Under the pieces are notes generated by a model. It did no database searches and was not told the origin of the DNA. It was given only the letters and a program-made list of their open reading frames with translations. From positions 1 to 64,000 of the forward strand of contig JAEHOE010000173.1 of NCBI GenBank assembly GCA_016858145.1: a stretch of DNA of 64,000 bases. The letters run 5' to 3'. Every line of letters begins with the position of its first letter. Position 1 is the stretch's first letter. The translations under genes and the position numbers were made by a program. Below are positions 54,430-64,000 of the stretch, one piece after another. Source of the DNA: Edaphochlamys debaryana. Taxonomy: Eukaryota > Chlorophyta > Chlorophyceae > Chlamydomonadales.

Positions 54430-56019
54430 CCTGGTCGGATCGCTCTGAGGGCCCCGCAGTAGGCCCGCCCAGCCACCACCCGCACCCTGGCCGTTGGGAC
54501 CGCTGTGGGGCAGGACCGGCTGCCACAAGCGAGGACCCCCCCCTGCGGGGGTGTGGACCCTTCTGCGGGGGGGTGGAAGCCGTCTTCCAGCCCCATGCCC
54601 ACGGCAGGGACCTGCCAGCTGGATGGGCGCGAGGCCGAGGTCAGGGCCGGGGCCGCAGCGGTGCACGCAACGACAGTTGCTGCAGGGGAGGGGCACCCGG
54701 GCGGCCCAGGGGCGGCGGGGCTTGGGAACGGACGAAGAGAGGGGGCGGGATGAACACAGCCATTCAGTCTGGACGAATAGAGGGGGCGGGGCTGTACCGG
54801 GACGGTGCTTGCCAGCCCCTCGGACCTTCCACGTAGTGCGTAGCGCCACTCCTCATATCCTTTTATTACTCAATCGCAGAAGGGGGGCGTGGCTGCAGGA
54901 CGATGGGGGTGCGCGTGTGCCCTGCCTACCGTGCGCGCGGGGTCCGGCAACCGTGAGTAGGCGCTCTTGATTCTCGGATGGCTCATGTGACAAGTGCTAT
55001 GTCTTCTTCTTAGTCCGTACTGGCTTGGCTTTTATACTGCTCATCACGAACAGGACGGCTTGCGCATTTGCTCGGGCACAGGCCATCACTTGCAAGTTTG
55101 GGCTGTGTGGTTGGGCTGGTGAGCGCAGAGGCTCAGGCGGAGGTGCGACTGCGGCTGAGGAACGGAGGCCAGTATGAGCCTCAGGCTAGTCTAGCGGGTC
55201 CATCCTGCGGCCTGGGGGTGAGAAGTACGGTACACGGTGCAGCGGTTGAGTGGATGCTTAGTAAGGGGAGTGCTGAGGGCTGACTTTCAGGAACCGGAAA
55301 TGATTGTGCCCTTCGGTGCTGTATGCGGCCTTGCGGTGCAAACCCGTCGTGTCGCTGCCGCCAGTGACTCTGCTGTGCGTGCTGACGGCGGCTGCGTCAG
55401 TTGGCCCATTCAGCGAGCCCGTCCGTCGGCCCCAGTTGGATATCGGAACGCGATCTGAGCTTACAGAAATACCAGATACGGGAGCAAGGCACCACTCCCA
55501 CAGCAGCAGCGTAGGGCTCGGACCGGACCCTGCTGTAAAGATTGCATCCCTTGCTTATCACCCCTCCTTGCCTTCATCATCCTCTTCCAACAGAAGTTGC
55601 TCCCCCAGCCACTCTCCCACGAGGCCTCCATCCACCCCTTCTGAGCGCCCCTACCCGCTCGATATAAGCTACCTCGCTGTACGGCAGGTGTAGCGATAAA
55701 GCAGGTCAATATACTGCCTGAGCGAGCAGGGGCCAGGGTAGCTACCCGACGCCTAGGACACAGCCGGGCCCCATGGACCGACCCGTCCCAGGCTCCCAGC
55801 CCCTCGGGGCCCATTGTTCGAGTCTACCCCATCCCCCCCCCCCGCACCAGCCCCCACCAAGGCGCGCAGGAGGCACCCCACCATCTTCCCCCCCACCCCC
55901 ACCCCACAACCAAGCGCTTCGCCTCGTTGATGTCTTGTAAACCCGCCATCAACCCTGCCATACAGCTCAGCCCCCCCCCCTCCAGGTCGTCGGCTCACAA
56001 CACCAACTCCACGCCGACC
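54430..56019. other. Convergent 3' UTR/intergenic region
   Basis: Between the stop of the plus-strand receptor kinase and the stop of the minus-strand truncated E3 paralogue. The plus strand carries TGTAA at 55534-55538 and the minus strand TGTAA at 55461-55465. If both are used, the two transcripts end with a short overlap. No exon-like sequence was found; one tRNA-like repeat lies at 55815-55890. Confidence 0.45.
55815..55890 (+). repeat. tRNA-like/SINE-like fragment, copy 2
   Basis: Starts TGTTCGAGTCT, then a C-rich tract, CACCAGCC, CACCAAGG and CGCGC, in the same order as 31603-31690. No cloverleaf can be drawn. This suggests a low-copy degraded interspersed repeat. Confidence 0.25.
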
Positions 56020-57250
56020 TCACACGGTAGTTACACCAAGCCAGCAGGATTCTGACCCGCAGCACCGACGCCAAACCGACCTCATCTTCCCCAAGGGGCT
56101 GTGCTCGAATCCCATGTCCCCGCCGGTACACCAGCAGCAGATGAAGAAGGGGAGGCAGCACACACAGAGGATGGAGCACTCCAGGGCCCTCTGGCAGCAC
56201 GATTCTTCCTCGTCGTTGCATCGAGGGTTATGGTGACCCGCCGCCGGCGGGCGGCGCAGGGGCGTTCCGTCCATGAGCTGCAGACCCGGCGGGAGCTGGC
56301 GGGGGGTGGAGGGGGGGGTTGGGGCGAGGGCGTAAGAGGGGTTGAGGGGTGAGGGTGCATGAAGCGGATGGGCGCAAACTCGATGGGTTGTCACGAATGC
56401 GAATACTGCCAGCGTCACGCAAGGGCCGGTCGCCCCTTTCCCCTTCCGCGCCCACCTGGGGGAGGGTACCCGCCGGGTCTGCCGGCTGCGGGCTCCGGCC
56501 CATGCCAGCAAAGCCCAGCTCCGACTTGGTCAGGCCATGTACACAGATGACGCACGCGCCCGTGGCCGATCCAACGGCTCGCGCCGAGGCACCAGAAGTG
56601 ACGCCGCTAGGGCCAACCTGGGCGGGGAAGCTGGCGTGGGAAGAGAAGTCTCCTCCGGCTGAGGAGGAGCAAGAGGCGCCGCTGGAGGCCGGCGCGGAGC
56701 TATCGCACGGAGAAGTATGCGCCGCTGTTGTGTCGGTGGGAGGGCGTGAGGGGGCGGCGCTGGTGCCGCGAGAGGCGGAGGGGCGCGGGGTGGTGGGGGA
56801 GGGGCTGGGCGGGGAGGGCGCGGCTGCTGTGGGCAGCTGGGGCCAGGTCGCGTCGGCGGGGGCGAGGAGCGGGGGGCCGGGGCCCCCCGGTGTGACAGCT
56901 TGGCATGCTTCCGCTAAGGTGCTGGCGGTGGAGGGGTTGTTGTTGACGTCGCCAGAGGCTTGTCGCTGCGGCCGCAGCTCGGGCGCGCGGTCCGGTTCGA
57001 ACGTCGGCATCGCGGTGGGCCCCGCGCAACTTGGGCCCTGCTGTGACTCAGAAACAATCTGAAGTTCCTGGAAGCTCAGCGGCTGCGGCTCCTCTGATGA
57101 GTTGGCGAGCTGCTGCTCGCACAGGGCCGCTCCCTCGCCATTTCCGCGGGCATCCGCCAAGCGCTCCGCTTCGGGATTCTCCATCTGTGTTTTCAGACTC
57201 TCTCTCTTGAGCTCCAAGGCTACCGCGCTCGACGGGGGGTCGCTGTCCAT
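56020..57250 (-). CDS. Internally deleted RBR E3 paralogue lacking all RING-between-RING exons, 356 aa
   Basis: Two exons, 56456-57250 and 56020-56295, join in phase 0; ATG at 57250 (another in-frame ATG at 57277), TGA at 56020. Exon 1 parallels exon 1 of the neighbouring E3 ligase gene: an acidic Glu/Gln-rich start (ALELKRESL, AERLADARG), a Ser/Pro/Ala-rich middle, then CVICVHGLTKSELGFAG and PQPAD, the first half of RING1. Exon 2 parallels the last E3 exon (LPPGLQLMDGTPLRRPP and a Cys-rich membrane segment, CSILCVCCLPFFICCWC). The exons encoding the rest of RING1, IBR and RING2 are absent, replaced by a 160-nt intron. It cannot be a ubiquitin ligase. It could be a membrane-anchored decoy or a decaying duplicate; the intact frame slightly favours the former. 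Confidence 0.75.
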
Positions 57251-58183
57251 CGCCTGCTGATGGGTGTTCAATTGCATACAAGTATATCTATGCGTAACAT
57301 GAGTGGGTGGCCTAAATGGGAAAAGTATGGGAATAATGGGGTGTGAGGGCGGCCTTAACATGTGCACACTGGGCCCCCGGCCGGGCCGGCCGGGCCTGAC
57401 GCACGGACCTGAGTACGGCGAGGTCGCTCTCATGCACGGGCCTCCCTCCGCAACGAGGTCTGCCGTCGTGGACGCGGGGCGTACTTATGGTCCAAGCAAT
57501 CACCGAACGACCCTGCTAGGATCACCTGGCGGTGGACCTACGCGCGTGCGTTGTGCCAGTGTGCGCATGGGCCGAGTCCTTGCCCTTCACTCGTCATCTG
57601 GCTGAGGATTGTGCGCGTGAACAAGAGCGGGGCCCCCCTCCCTACCAATGCTACGATGTGTGACCAAGGTCACCATGAATGAAGTCTTACTTGCTTGGGG
57701 TGCACCCAGATCCTGTCCGAAAGTACCCATTCCGTGCCATGGTCACAACATCGCTCCGAGGCAAAAGCCCTTTGTCGCGCCTGCACCGGCCCAGAGCCGT
57801 CCGCACCCCCAACAACTCTCCGTTGCTTGCATGTACATGCACCGGCTAGACACCACACCCTGCTGGCAGACATACATAAGCAGCAGACCTCTCTACCTCC
57901 CCCGCTCGCTCGTGCGTGTCCCACGTGTGCCGAAACTCATAACGGTACACCACACGCCTTACGCCTCATCTGGTCATCTGAACGTGCGTGGTGCGTCTCG
58001 TCCGTCATCTCACCCAGCAACAGCCGTGCCACTAAACCCGGGCGACAGGTCCTTACTCCGTGTGCTCCTGTGCCACTCCGTGGGTCCTCCAGAGCTCCAG
58101 TCCTTGTTTGCCATCCTGCTATTCCTCTTACTTACTGGTTACTCTTGCTTCCGCAGTGCGTACTGGGCTGACGGGTTGCACGC
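57251..58183. other. Intergenic: E3 ligase 3' flank and paralogue promoter
   Basis: 933 bp between two tandem minus-strand genes. A plus-strand open frame of 179 codons (57648-58187) spans it but shows no family likeness and overlaps the stop of the E3 gene, so it is judged spurious. No minus-strand TGTAA was found. Confidence 0.4.
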
Positions 58184-61173
58184 CTAGCGGCACAGGCAGA
58201 GCGGGATGCCGCAGGTGGAGATGATAAAGATGACGGCGAACGTGATCTTGCCGCACTCCAGGGCCTTGTCGCAGCAATCGGGCTCGCGGGGGCGCCGCGG
58301 CGGCGGGCGGCGCAGGGGCGTTCCGTCCATGTGCTGCAGACCCGGGGGGAGCTGGCGGGGGTGGAGGGGTTTGGGACGCGGGGAGGGGGGCGGGGTTGAG
58401 GGGCGGAAGGCGTCCCACTTGCTCCTGGTGTGCGCCAGGTCCCGACCGACATGGCCGCGTCCCAACCCCGATGCCCCCCCCCCCTCCTGCTTACGCCCCC
58501 CTTGTTTCCACCGCGCAGCTGACGGGCCTGGACGGGCCATCGACCTCCCGCCCGACTCGCTCGCTCCCTCCCACGCCCACGCTCACGCCGTCTCGCTTAG
58601 AGCGAGCCCTGTCACGTATGATTACCCTTGCAGTGTTTGACCCAGCCCCCCACCCAGCCCCCCAGCCCCACCCACCCACCCACCTCGAAGAAGTCGCAGG
58701 GGCAGTCCTTGGACCACGCGCCGCTGTTCGTTTCGCTGCGGGGGAGCCGGGGGGTAACAACACTCATAAGTCCTTCGGATTAAGAGGGGCCACGTGAACC
58801 AGCAACCCACACGCACAACTCGCACATGGCGCTAGCCAGCACGGGCTTGCTGGCCTTGCAAACCTGATCTATCTGTCTGCGAGTTGCCCTACTGTCATCG
58901 GCCGTGGGTGGCCCAACGCTTGCCCGTTAGCAACACTGATGCCTGCCCCGCTGCGGCCACACCGCAGCACGCACCACTGTGGCCTCACGCCTGCCACGCT
59001 TGCGAGCACGCCGCAGTACGGACACGCGCCCACCTCTGCTTCCACCTTTTCCCGCAGAAGTAGCAGAATTGAACGCCACACCTGCAGGGGAGACCGGGAG
59101 GCCGACAGCTCAAAAGACTCGGCACACGTCCATCCACATGTAACTGGCTCCCAACGTGCTCCGGGCAACCCCCCCCTTCACGCGCTGCTGCTGCCGTCAT
59201 CATCCCCCCACGCACCCTGGCTTGCACGTCATGTGGTTGCAGCCCTCGGTCTTCTGCACCACCTGCCCGCAGCCGGGGCAGGGCTTGAGGCCCTCCTCCT
59301 TCACGATCTCCTGGAAGTCCAGGTCGCCCTCCAGAGCGGCGCGCCGGGCGGGGGGCAGCGCCTGGTACTGGGTGCACGTGAAGCCCTGCGGGGACAACCG
59401 GGTGAGGGTAGATGGGGAGGACGACTAGTGGGAGGAAGCCAGCAGTTGAGACAGCCAGCAGCGCGCACTCTGCAGCCCCCGCCCATGTGCCTGTGTGCCC
59501 AGCACTTGAGCTTTACGGTCAGGCCCCCAATCCCGCTCCGCACGGCCCCCGCACTTGAACCCGAACCCGAACCCCGGCCCCGCCGGCCCCCCCCCTCAGG
59601 CCCCACCGTGTGCCAGCGCGACCGGCAGCGCGGGCAGAAGCCCCGGTTGCAGGCGGGGCAGTTGGTGGGCTGGTCCTGCGGGAGCTCGGAGTCGGGCGGG
59701 CGCTCAAAGGGCGCGCCGCAGCCCCTGTGGGGGCAGAAGACCTCCTGCCCGCCGGGTGTCATGGCGGCCGCCTTGGCCACCTCGTCCTCAAACACCTGCA
59801 CAGAATTAGCCATTTAGCAGCAGCCGTCCCGTTGGCGTCCCGTCACCGGCCCCCTTGCTTTCCTCTTTCCGACACCCACCTCGAGCAGCTTGGCGCTGGA
59901 CGCCAGAGCCGTCCGCACCGCCTCCCAGGGCAGCGCCGCGGCGCAGCCCTCGCCGGCGGGTGGCGCGTTGAACTTGGTGCACCGCACCCGCGCCGAGCGG
60001 CCGGTCTCCACGGCGCTGAGGCAGTAGCCCTCCAGGCAGGAGGCGCAGTGGCCGTGGCGGCAGGCCTGAGTGCAGGAGCAGGGACCGGGGAGGCGGAGGC
60101 AGACGCCAGGTTTGGCCAGGCTCGTTTACGGAGCAGCACCCCCGCACGCCCTCGTGGTCTATACACAAGGCTCCGCTTCTAAATGGGCAGCCCGTGGGTT
60201 TCCGTGGGTCAAAGGCACCGGCGTGCGCCCTTCCTCCGACCGAGGCGCCCCAGCAGCGCACACGCACCTTGACGCGTGTCCCCGAGTCTGCCGGCTGCGG
60301 GCTCGGGTCCATGACGGGGAAGACCAGCTCCGCCTTGGGCAGTCTATCTCCGCATATGACGCACCGAACTCTGTGTACCGGGTTAGCGGAGGTGGGTCCG
60401 CTGGAGGTGGCCGGGGCGGATGAGGTGGAGGAGGCGGAGGAGGCGGCGGAGGAAGAGGAGGCGGGGGCCGAGGAGGCTCCCGAGCCGGAGGAGCTGCTGG
60501 AGGGCGGCGCGGGGCTGTTGCGCGCGGAGGCGGGCGCTGCTGTCGCGGGGGAGCGGGAGGGGGTGGCACTGGTGGCTCGAGAGGTCGAGGGGGCACCACC
60601 ACCGGGCGAGGGGCGACCACTGCTGGTTGGGAGCTGAGGCCGGGGCACGGCGGGCCCAACGCGTTTTGGGGGAATGAGTGGGCCCGCCTGAGTGACGATT
60701 TGGCGAGCGCTCGGAGACGTAGCTGGAGTAAAGAGGTTCAAAGCGTTGCCGGACGCTGGTCGGTGCGGCGACTCGGGCGCGAGCTCCATTGCAAACACCG
60801 GCATCGCGCTGGGCCCCGCGCCACTCGGAGCCCACTTCGCGGCCGCAGGCATCTGCAGGCGCTGACTTTGAAGCTGCTTCAGCTCCTCACGGGCAATCTC
60901 GAGCTGCTGCTCGCGCTCGACCCTTCCCTCTCGAATGCCGTGCGCATCCGCCAAGCGCTTCGCCTCTTCAAGGTTGCGTAATTGCTCCTGCAGGTCCTCC
61001 TCCTGCAGCTGCAAGGCTAAGGCGTAGGACGCGGAGTCGTCCATTGCAAGTGCGCCTTGGATGGTCCCGTCAGCCTCGGCAGGGGCAGCCCTGTGTAGCT
61101 CTTGTATGTATAAGGCTTGGAGTATGTTGGAAGTGGCGGCGCCTTCAGAAAAATAGTGCGGTTTGCGCTTCAT
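58184..61173 (-). CDS. RBR-type E3 ubiquitin ligase with C-terminal membrane anchor, 572 aa
   Basis: Seven exons, all phases consistent: 60268-61173, 59880-60065, 59607-59795, 59216-59385, 59034-59081, 58684-58735, 58184-58351. ATG at 61173; a second in-frame ATG at 61044. RING1: CVICGDRLPKAELVF, then ACRHGHCASCLEGYC. IBR: VFCPHRGCGAPFE, then NCPACNRGFCPRCRSRWHT. RING2: KPCPGCGQVVQKTEGCNHMT, then CGVQFCYFCGKRW. The Cys of EGCNHM aligns with the catalytic Cys of parkin/HHARI-type RBR ligases, which accept ubiquitin from E2 as a thioester. The N-terminal third is Gln/Glu-rich, probably coiled coil (LQLQEEDLQEQLRNLEEAKR), then Ser/Ala-rich. The last exon encodes a hydrophobic tail (ITFAVIFIISTCGIPLCLC), so the enzyme is probably tail-anchored. 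Target unknown. Confidence 0.92.
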
Positions 61174-62263
61174 GGGATGGCGCTGGGCCTCGCTGGGCCT
61201 GTGTGTTCCGGGCCGGCGCGGGCCTGTGCCCACGAGTGCCCAAGCGCCGCGCAAAAGTGGAAGCCCGCACGAGTCTTTATGTTGGCCACAATTGCAGAGA
61301 TTTGCTGGTTGGCGTGCAGTGACCTCATAACATCAGCATAACGCCGCCCTACGCCGCGAACCCCAGCTGGCCCCCGCACGCCTGCGACTATCCCCCGCCA
61401 TCTCCCCCAGCAAGCCAACACGCAAGGTCCCAACAAGCCTCGCACTGACCACCTACGGGTTCAACAAATGGTTGTAGCAACCGGGCCCTGGTCCCCTTCG
61501 GACCCACCCGCGGCCAGACACCCAGCAAGAAGTCACGCAGGCAGCCCCCTGAGTAACAGCGAAACGCCCCTTGCCGCACGTTGAGGAAGTCCTGGTTGAC
61601 TCATCGGTACACATATGCACATTAGTCAGCAGTCCAACAGGAATTGCACAAAACTGGAAACCCTCCATCCAAGGAGAACGAGATTCAAGTCCAGCCACAC
61701 ATGCGCAAGAACCACAGCATGATGCACGGGAGCCGTGGCCCCATGGAAGCAGGCCCACCATCCCAGGGCCGGCAACATGCCCTTGCATGCCCTTGTATAA
61801 GCAGTGAGAGCAAAATAATGTACGGGAGATGATACGGCCCGTTGGCTAGCTACCGTATCCAGGGACTCAGGCAATGGTCCGCAGCGGAACGGACCTCATC
61901 AATGCCCGGCCACAAACAGAATTACGCAGCAGCAGTACACACACAACATGAACAGAATTACGCAGAAGTACGTACGCAACACGAAACAAGCGACACCTCA
62001 AAGAGGAGAAGGGCAACAGCCGAACCGGTTACAGTTGACAGAATCTAGCAGGTATGTACCCCATTCAACAAGCAAGGCTCACAGTAGGCTTTGTGGGAGT
62101 GGAGCCAGGGCGGCTTCAGCGCGCCCTCTGCTCTTTAAGCCGCGCCATCCATCACGGCAAAGCTTACCTCCTGCACACCGAAAGGCCGATGGCGACTCAC
62201 TAGATGAAGTTTGCTCCTGTACAAGCAACCCCTGCCCTGGACACCGCACACCAAGAATGATAA
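61174..62263. other. Intergenic region with a short direct repeat
   Basis: Holds the E3 ligase promoter and the end of the next gene. AACAGAATTACGCAG occurs at 61915-61929 and 61951-61965, a 36-bp-period duplication with similar flanks (CACACAACATGAAC against GCAACACGAAAC). No exon or RNA gene was recognised. Confidence 0.45.
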
Positions 62264-62268
62264 TTACA
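62264..62268 (-). terminator. TGTAA poly(A) signal for the membrane protein gene
   Basis: TTACA on the plus strand, 173 nt downstream of the stop codon at 62441. The spacing is typical for this lineage, making it the best-supported poly(A) signal in the window. Confidence 0.6.
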
Positions 62269-62440
62269 ACCGAAGAAACCCTGTGTGTGAAACCCTCGTC
62301 ATCTTGACACGTAGCCGCTAGGTGCAGCAGCACGCCTTCGGGCAGACAAGCAACTCGTGTCACCTACCCTCACGCAAGTGAGGTAACGAAGAAATACGGC
62401 ATGAGGAGGCGGCGCGCATCCTGTATGTGTGTTCGCAACG

Positions 62441-64000
62441 TTAGGCGCCGGCACTGCTGATGCGCACGCCCCAGCGCCGCCGGCTCCTGCTGCTTCCGGC
62501 ACCGGCCGCCGCCGCCTCGTCCGCCAGCTGGATCCTTATCTCCGCCTCCGCCATCGGACCCTCGCGCGGGCCACCCCAGCTAGCCGCCGCCGCCGCAATG
62601 CCGCCAGCCGCTCCAGCCCCAGCCAGCAGGCTGCCAGCAGCCCCCGCCGCCGCCGTGGCTGCCGCCGCCTCCAGCTGTGAGCCGCTGATGACTCGGCCCC
62701 AGCGCCGCCGCTTGCTCCCAGTAGTACCGCCGCCGTCTCCGCCGCCGCCGGCTCCAGCCGCAGCGGCGGGGGGCTCGTCCGCCAGGTGGATGGAGACCTG
62801 GGCCTGGGCCAGGGGGCCGGTGCGGCCCGCAGCTTCCTCGGCCGCAAAGAGGGGAGGGGGCAGGGGCAGCACGCCGGCGCCCGTCGGCGTTGAGAAGCGG
62901 GAGCCACCGGTGTCGTTGCGGATGGTGAGGCGACGGCGGCTGCGGCCGGCAAAGCACAGGCTGCCGCCGCCGCCGTCGCTGCTGTCGTCGAGAGCTGGGT
63001 CCTGCCCGGCCCCGGCGGGGCTGCGCACGGGGCCGGCGGCAGCGACAGCGGCGGTGGCAGCGGGCCCGGGCTCGGCGGGAGATGCGGTTGTCTGGGTCGC
63101 TGGGATCGGGCCGGAAGGTGCGACGGTGCGGGGCGCGGCGGTGGGTGCGGGGTGGCTCGGTGCTCCACTCGCCGCGCAGAGGCGGGAGAGCGCCCTCGCG
63201 CTGAACCTGCTTGGGCGTGTGGGGCGTGGAGCAAGGGTGGTCATAGCGCGGTGGGTCTCGTGGGCAAGCGGTTAATCAGCTCAAGCTCGGGGACGTTACT
63301 TCATTCGATTCACGATTACCTGTACCTGAGGCTATGGGGGCCATCCCCTCTGCTGAGCCACACGCGTACACACCTGCCGCCGCCAGGGCGCCGCGCCCGC
63401 TCCACGGCCCGCTCTGGGGCCCCACCCTCGGCCGCGTCTGGCAGTGGAAGGACAGTGGTGGAGGGGGACAGCGGCCGTAAGGAGTTCCGCAAGTGGGCCG
63501 TCGGCCCCAAGGGCTAGGCGGACACCGGCCGGCCGTTGATGCACAAGACATCTAACCGTTTAGGAGCCGCTCTTTCTTCCTGGCGCTTCAGACCCGCTTG
63601 GCATGACGTACCCACCTGCTTCCAAGAGGATCGCGACGGTGGGTGCGGGGTCCTGCGGCTCCGCTCCCGGGGCCGGCGCACGCCGTGGCAGCCCCACGGC
63701 GGCCCACAGGTCCGAGGCGCTGCCGTCGGCGCCGCCGCGGCCGCCTCGTGAGCTGTCGTTGCTGTTTCCCGCTGAGTCCAGCGCGGCGTAGCTTCCGTCA
63801 TGCAGCACCTGTGAGCCTGACCTTGACCTCCGACGGCGCTTGGCAACCCTGACCGCCACCGCCGCTGCTGCGACCGCCGCCGCGACGGAGCCGACCACAG
63901 CCCCCGCCACGAGCCCCGGGGATGGAGCGGACGACCCGTCGTCGCCCTCGTTGTTTGGGGTTCTATCGGGGATCGGCTCGAGGGCGGGGCCGGTGGCGCC
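62441..64000 (-). CDS. Single-pass membrane protein, C-terminal 446 aa (5' end outside window)
   Basis: Three exons read in phase: 63616 to beyond 64000, 63374-63513, and 62441-63256. The upstream exon gives a Pro/Gly linker, a 20-residue Ala/Val helix (GLVAGAVVGSVAAAVAAAAV) and RVAKRRRRSRSG, a stop-transfer signal, so the rest should be cytosolic. The layout resembles the stalk-helix-RRRR part of the receptor kinase at 40.7-54.4 kb, but no kinase domain follows: the protein ends VRISSAGA and TGA. The tail carries two copies of a motif, AQAQVSIHLADE plus SKRRRWGRVISG and AEAEIRIQLADE plus SRRRWGVRIS. The middle exon is low complexity and its frame rests only on phase. The extracellular part and function are unknown. 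Confidence 0.65.

Noticed and set aside
57648..58187. 179-codon plus-strand open frame with a hydrophobic C-terminus
   Set aside because: Overlaps the stop of the E3 gene on the other strand, with no homology or splice signals. Probably chance in the 3' UTR.

Overview
The window looks like nuclear DNA of a volvocine or chlamydomonad green alga. The reasons are very high GC content, genes split into many short exons with GT..AG introns, long G or C runs inside introns, Ala/Gly/Pro-rich low-complexity protein segments, and TGTAA-type poly(A) signals downstream of several stop codons. I cannot name the species. No rRNA gene, convincing tRNA gene, CRISPR array, prophage or complete transposon is visible. 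All gene models were spliced by eye: exon phases were checked, but no transcript evidence was available.

Layout, left to right. Positions 1-17.5 kb (minus): one giant gene entering from the left edge. It encodes a long Pro/Gly/Ala-rich head, a large WD40 block, ankyrin repeats and a TRP-like cation-channel domain. Positions 17.5-20.4 kb: its probable promoter and a repeat-rich intergenic stretch. Positions 20.4 to about 32.2 kb (minus): a multi-exon protein kinase with probable membrane and GAF-like N-terminal parts; 22 exons (1,577 aa) are resolved and the 5' end is not. Positions 33.1-36.9 kb (minus): a complete 5-exon pseudokinase (1,054 aa) without the catalytic residues. Positions 37.1-40.2 kb (minus): a complete 3-exon F-box-like/ankyrin-like protein (660 aa). 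Positions 40.7-54.4 kb (plus): a 29-exon receptor-like kinase (about 2,018 aa) with signal peptide, large ectodomain, Pro-rich stalk, one membrane helix and a kinase domain. Positions 56.0-57.3 kb (minus): a 356-aa internally deleted copy of the next gene. Positions 58.2-61.2 kb (minus): a complete RING-between-RING E3 ubiquitin ligase (572 aa) with a C-terminal membrane anchor. Positions 62.3-64 kb (minus): the 3' part of a single-pass membrane protein whose tail carries a repeated motif.

Functionally this is a signalling-rich segment: a channel, two kinases, a pseudokinase, and two ubiquitin-related genes (E3 ligase and F-box protein) plus a broken E3 copy. Nothing in the DNA shows co-regulation; each gene appears to be an independent transcription unit. 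The most interesting signals are the pseudokinase, the exon-deleted E3 paralogue, a phase-supported 7-nt microexon, duplicated splice-acceptor/exon starts in the receptor kinase, a perfect 60-copy AGGGG array in an intron, and short intron-resident repeat families.
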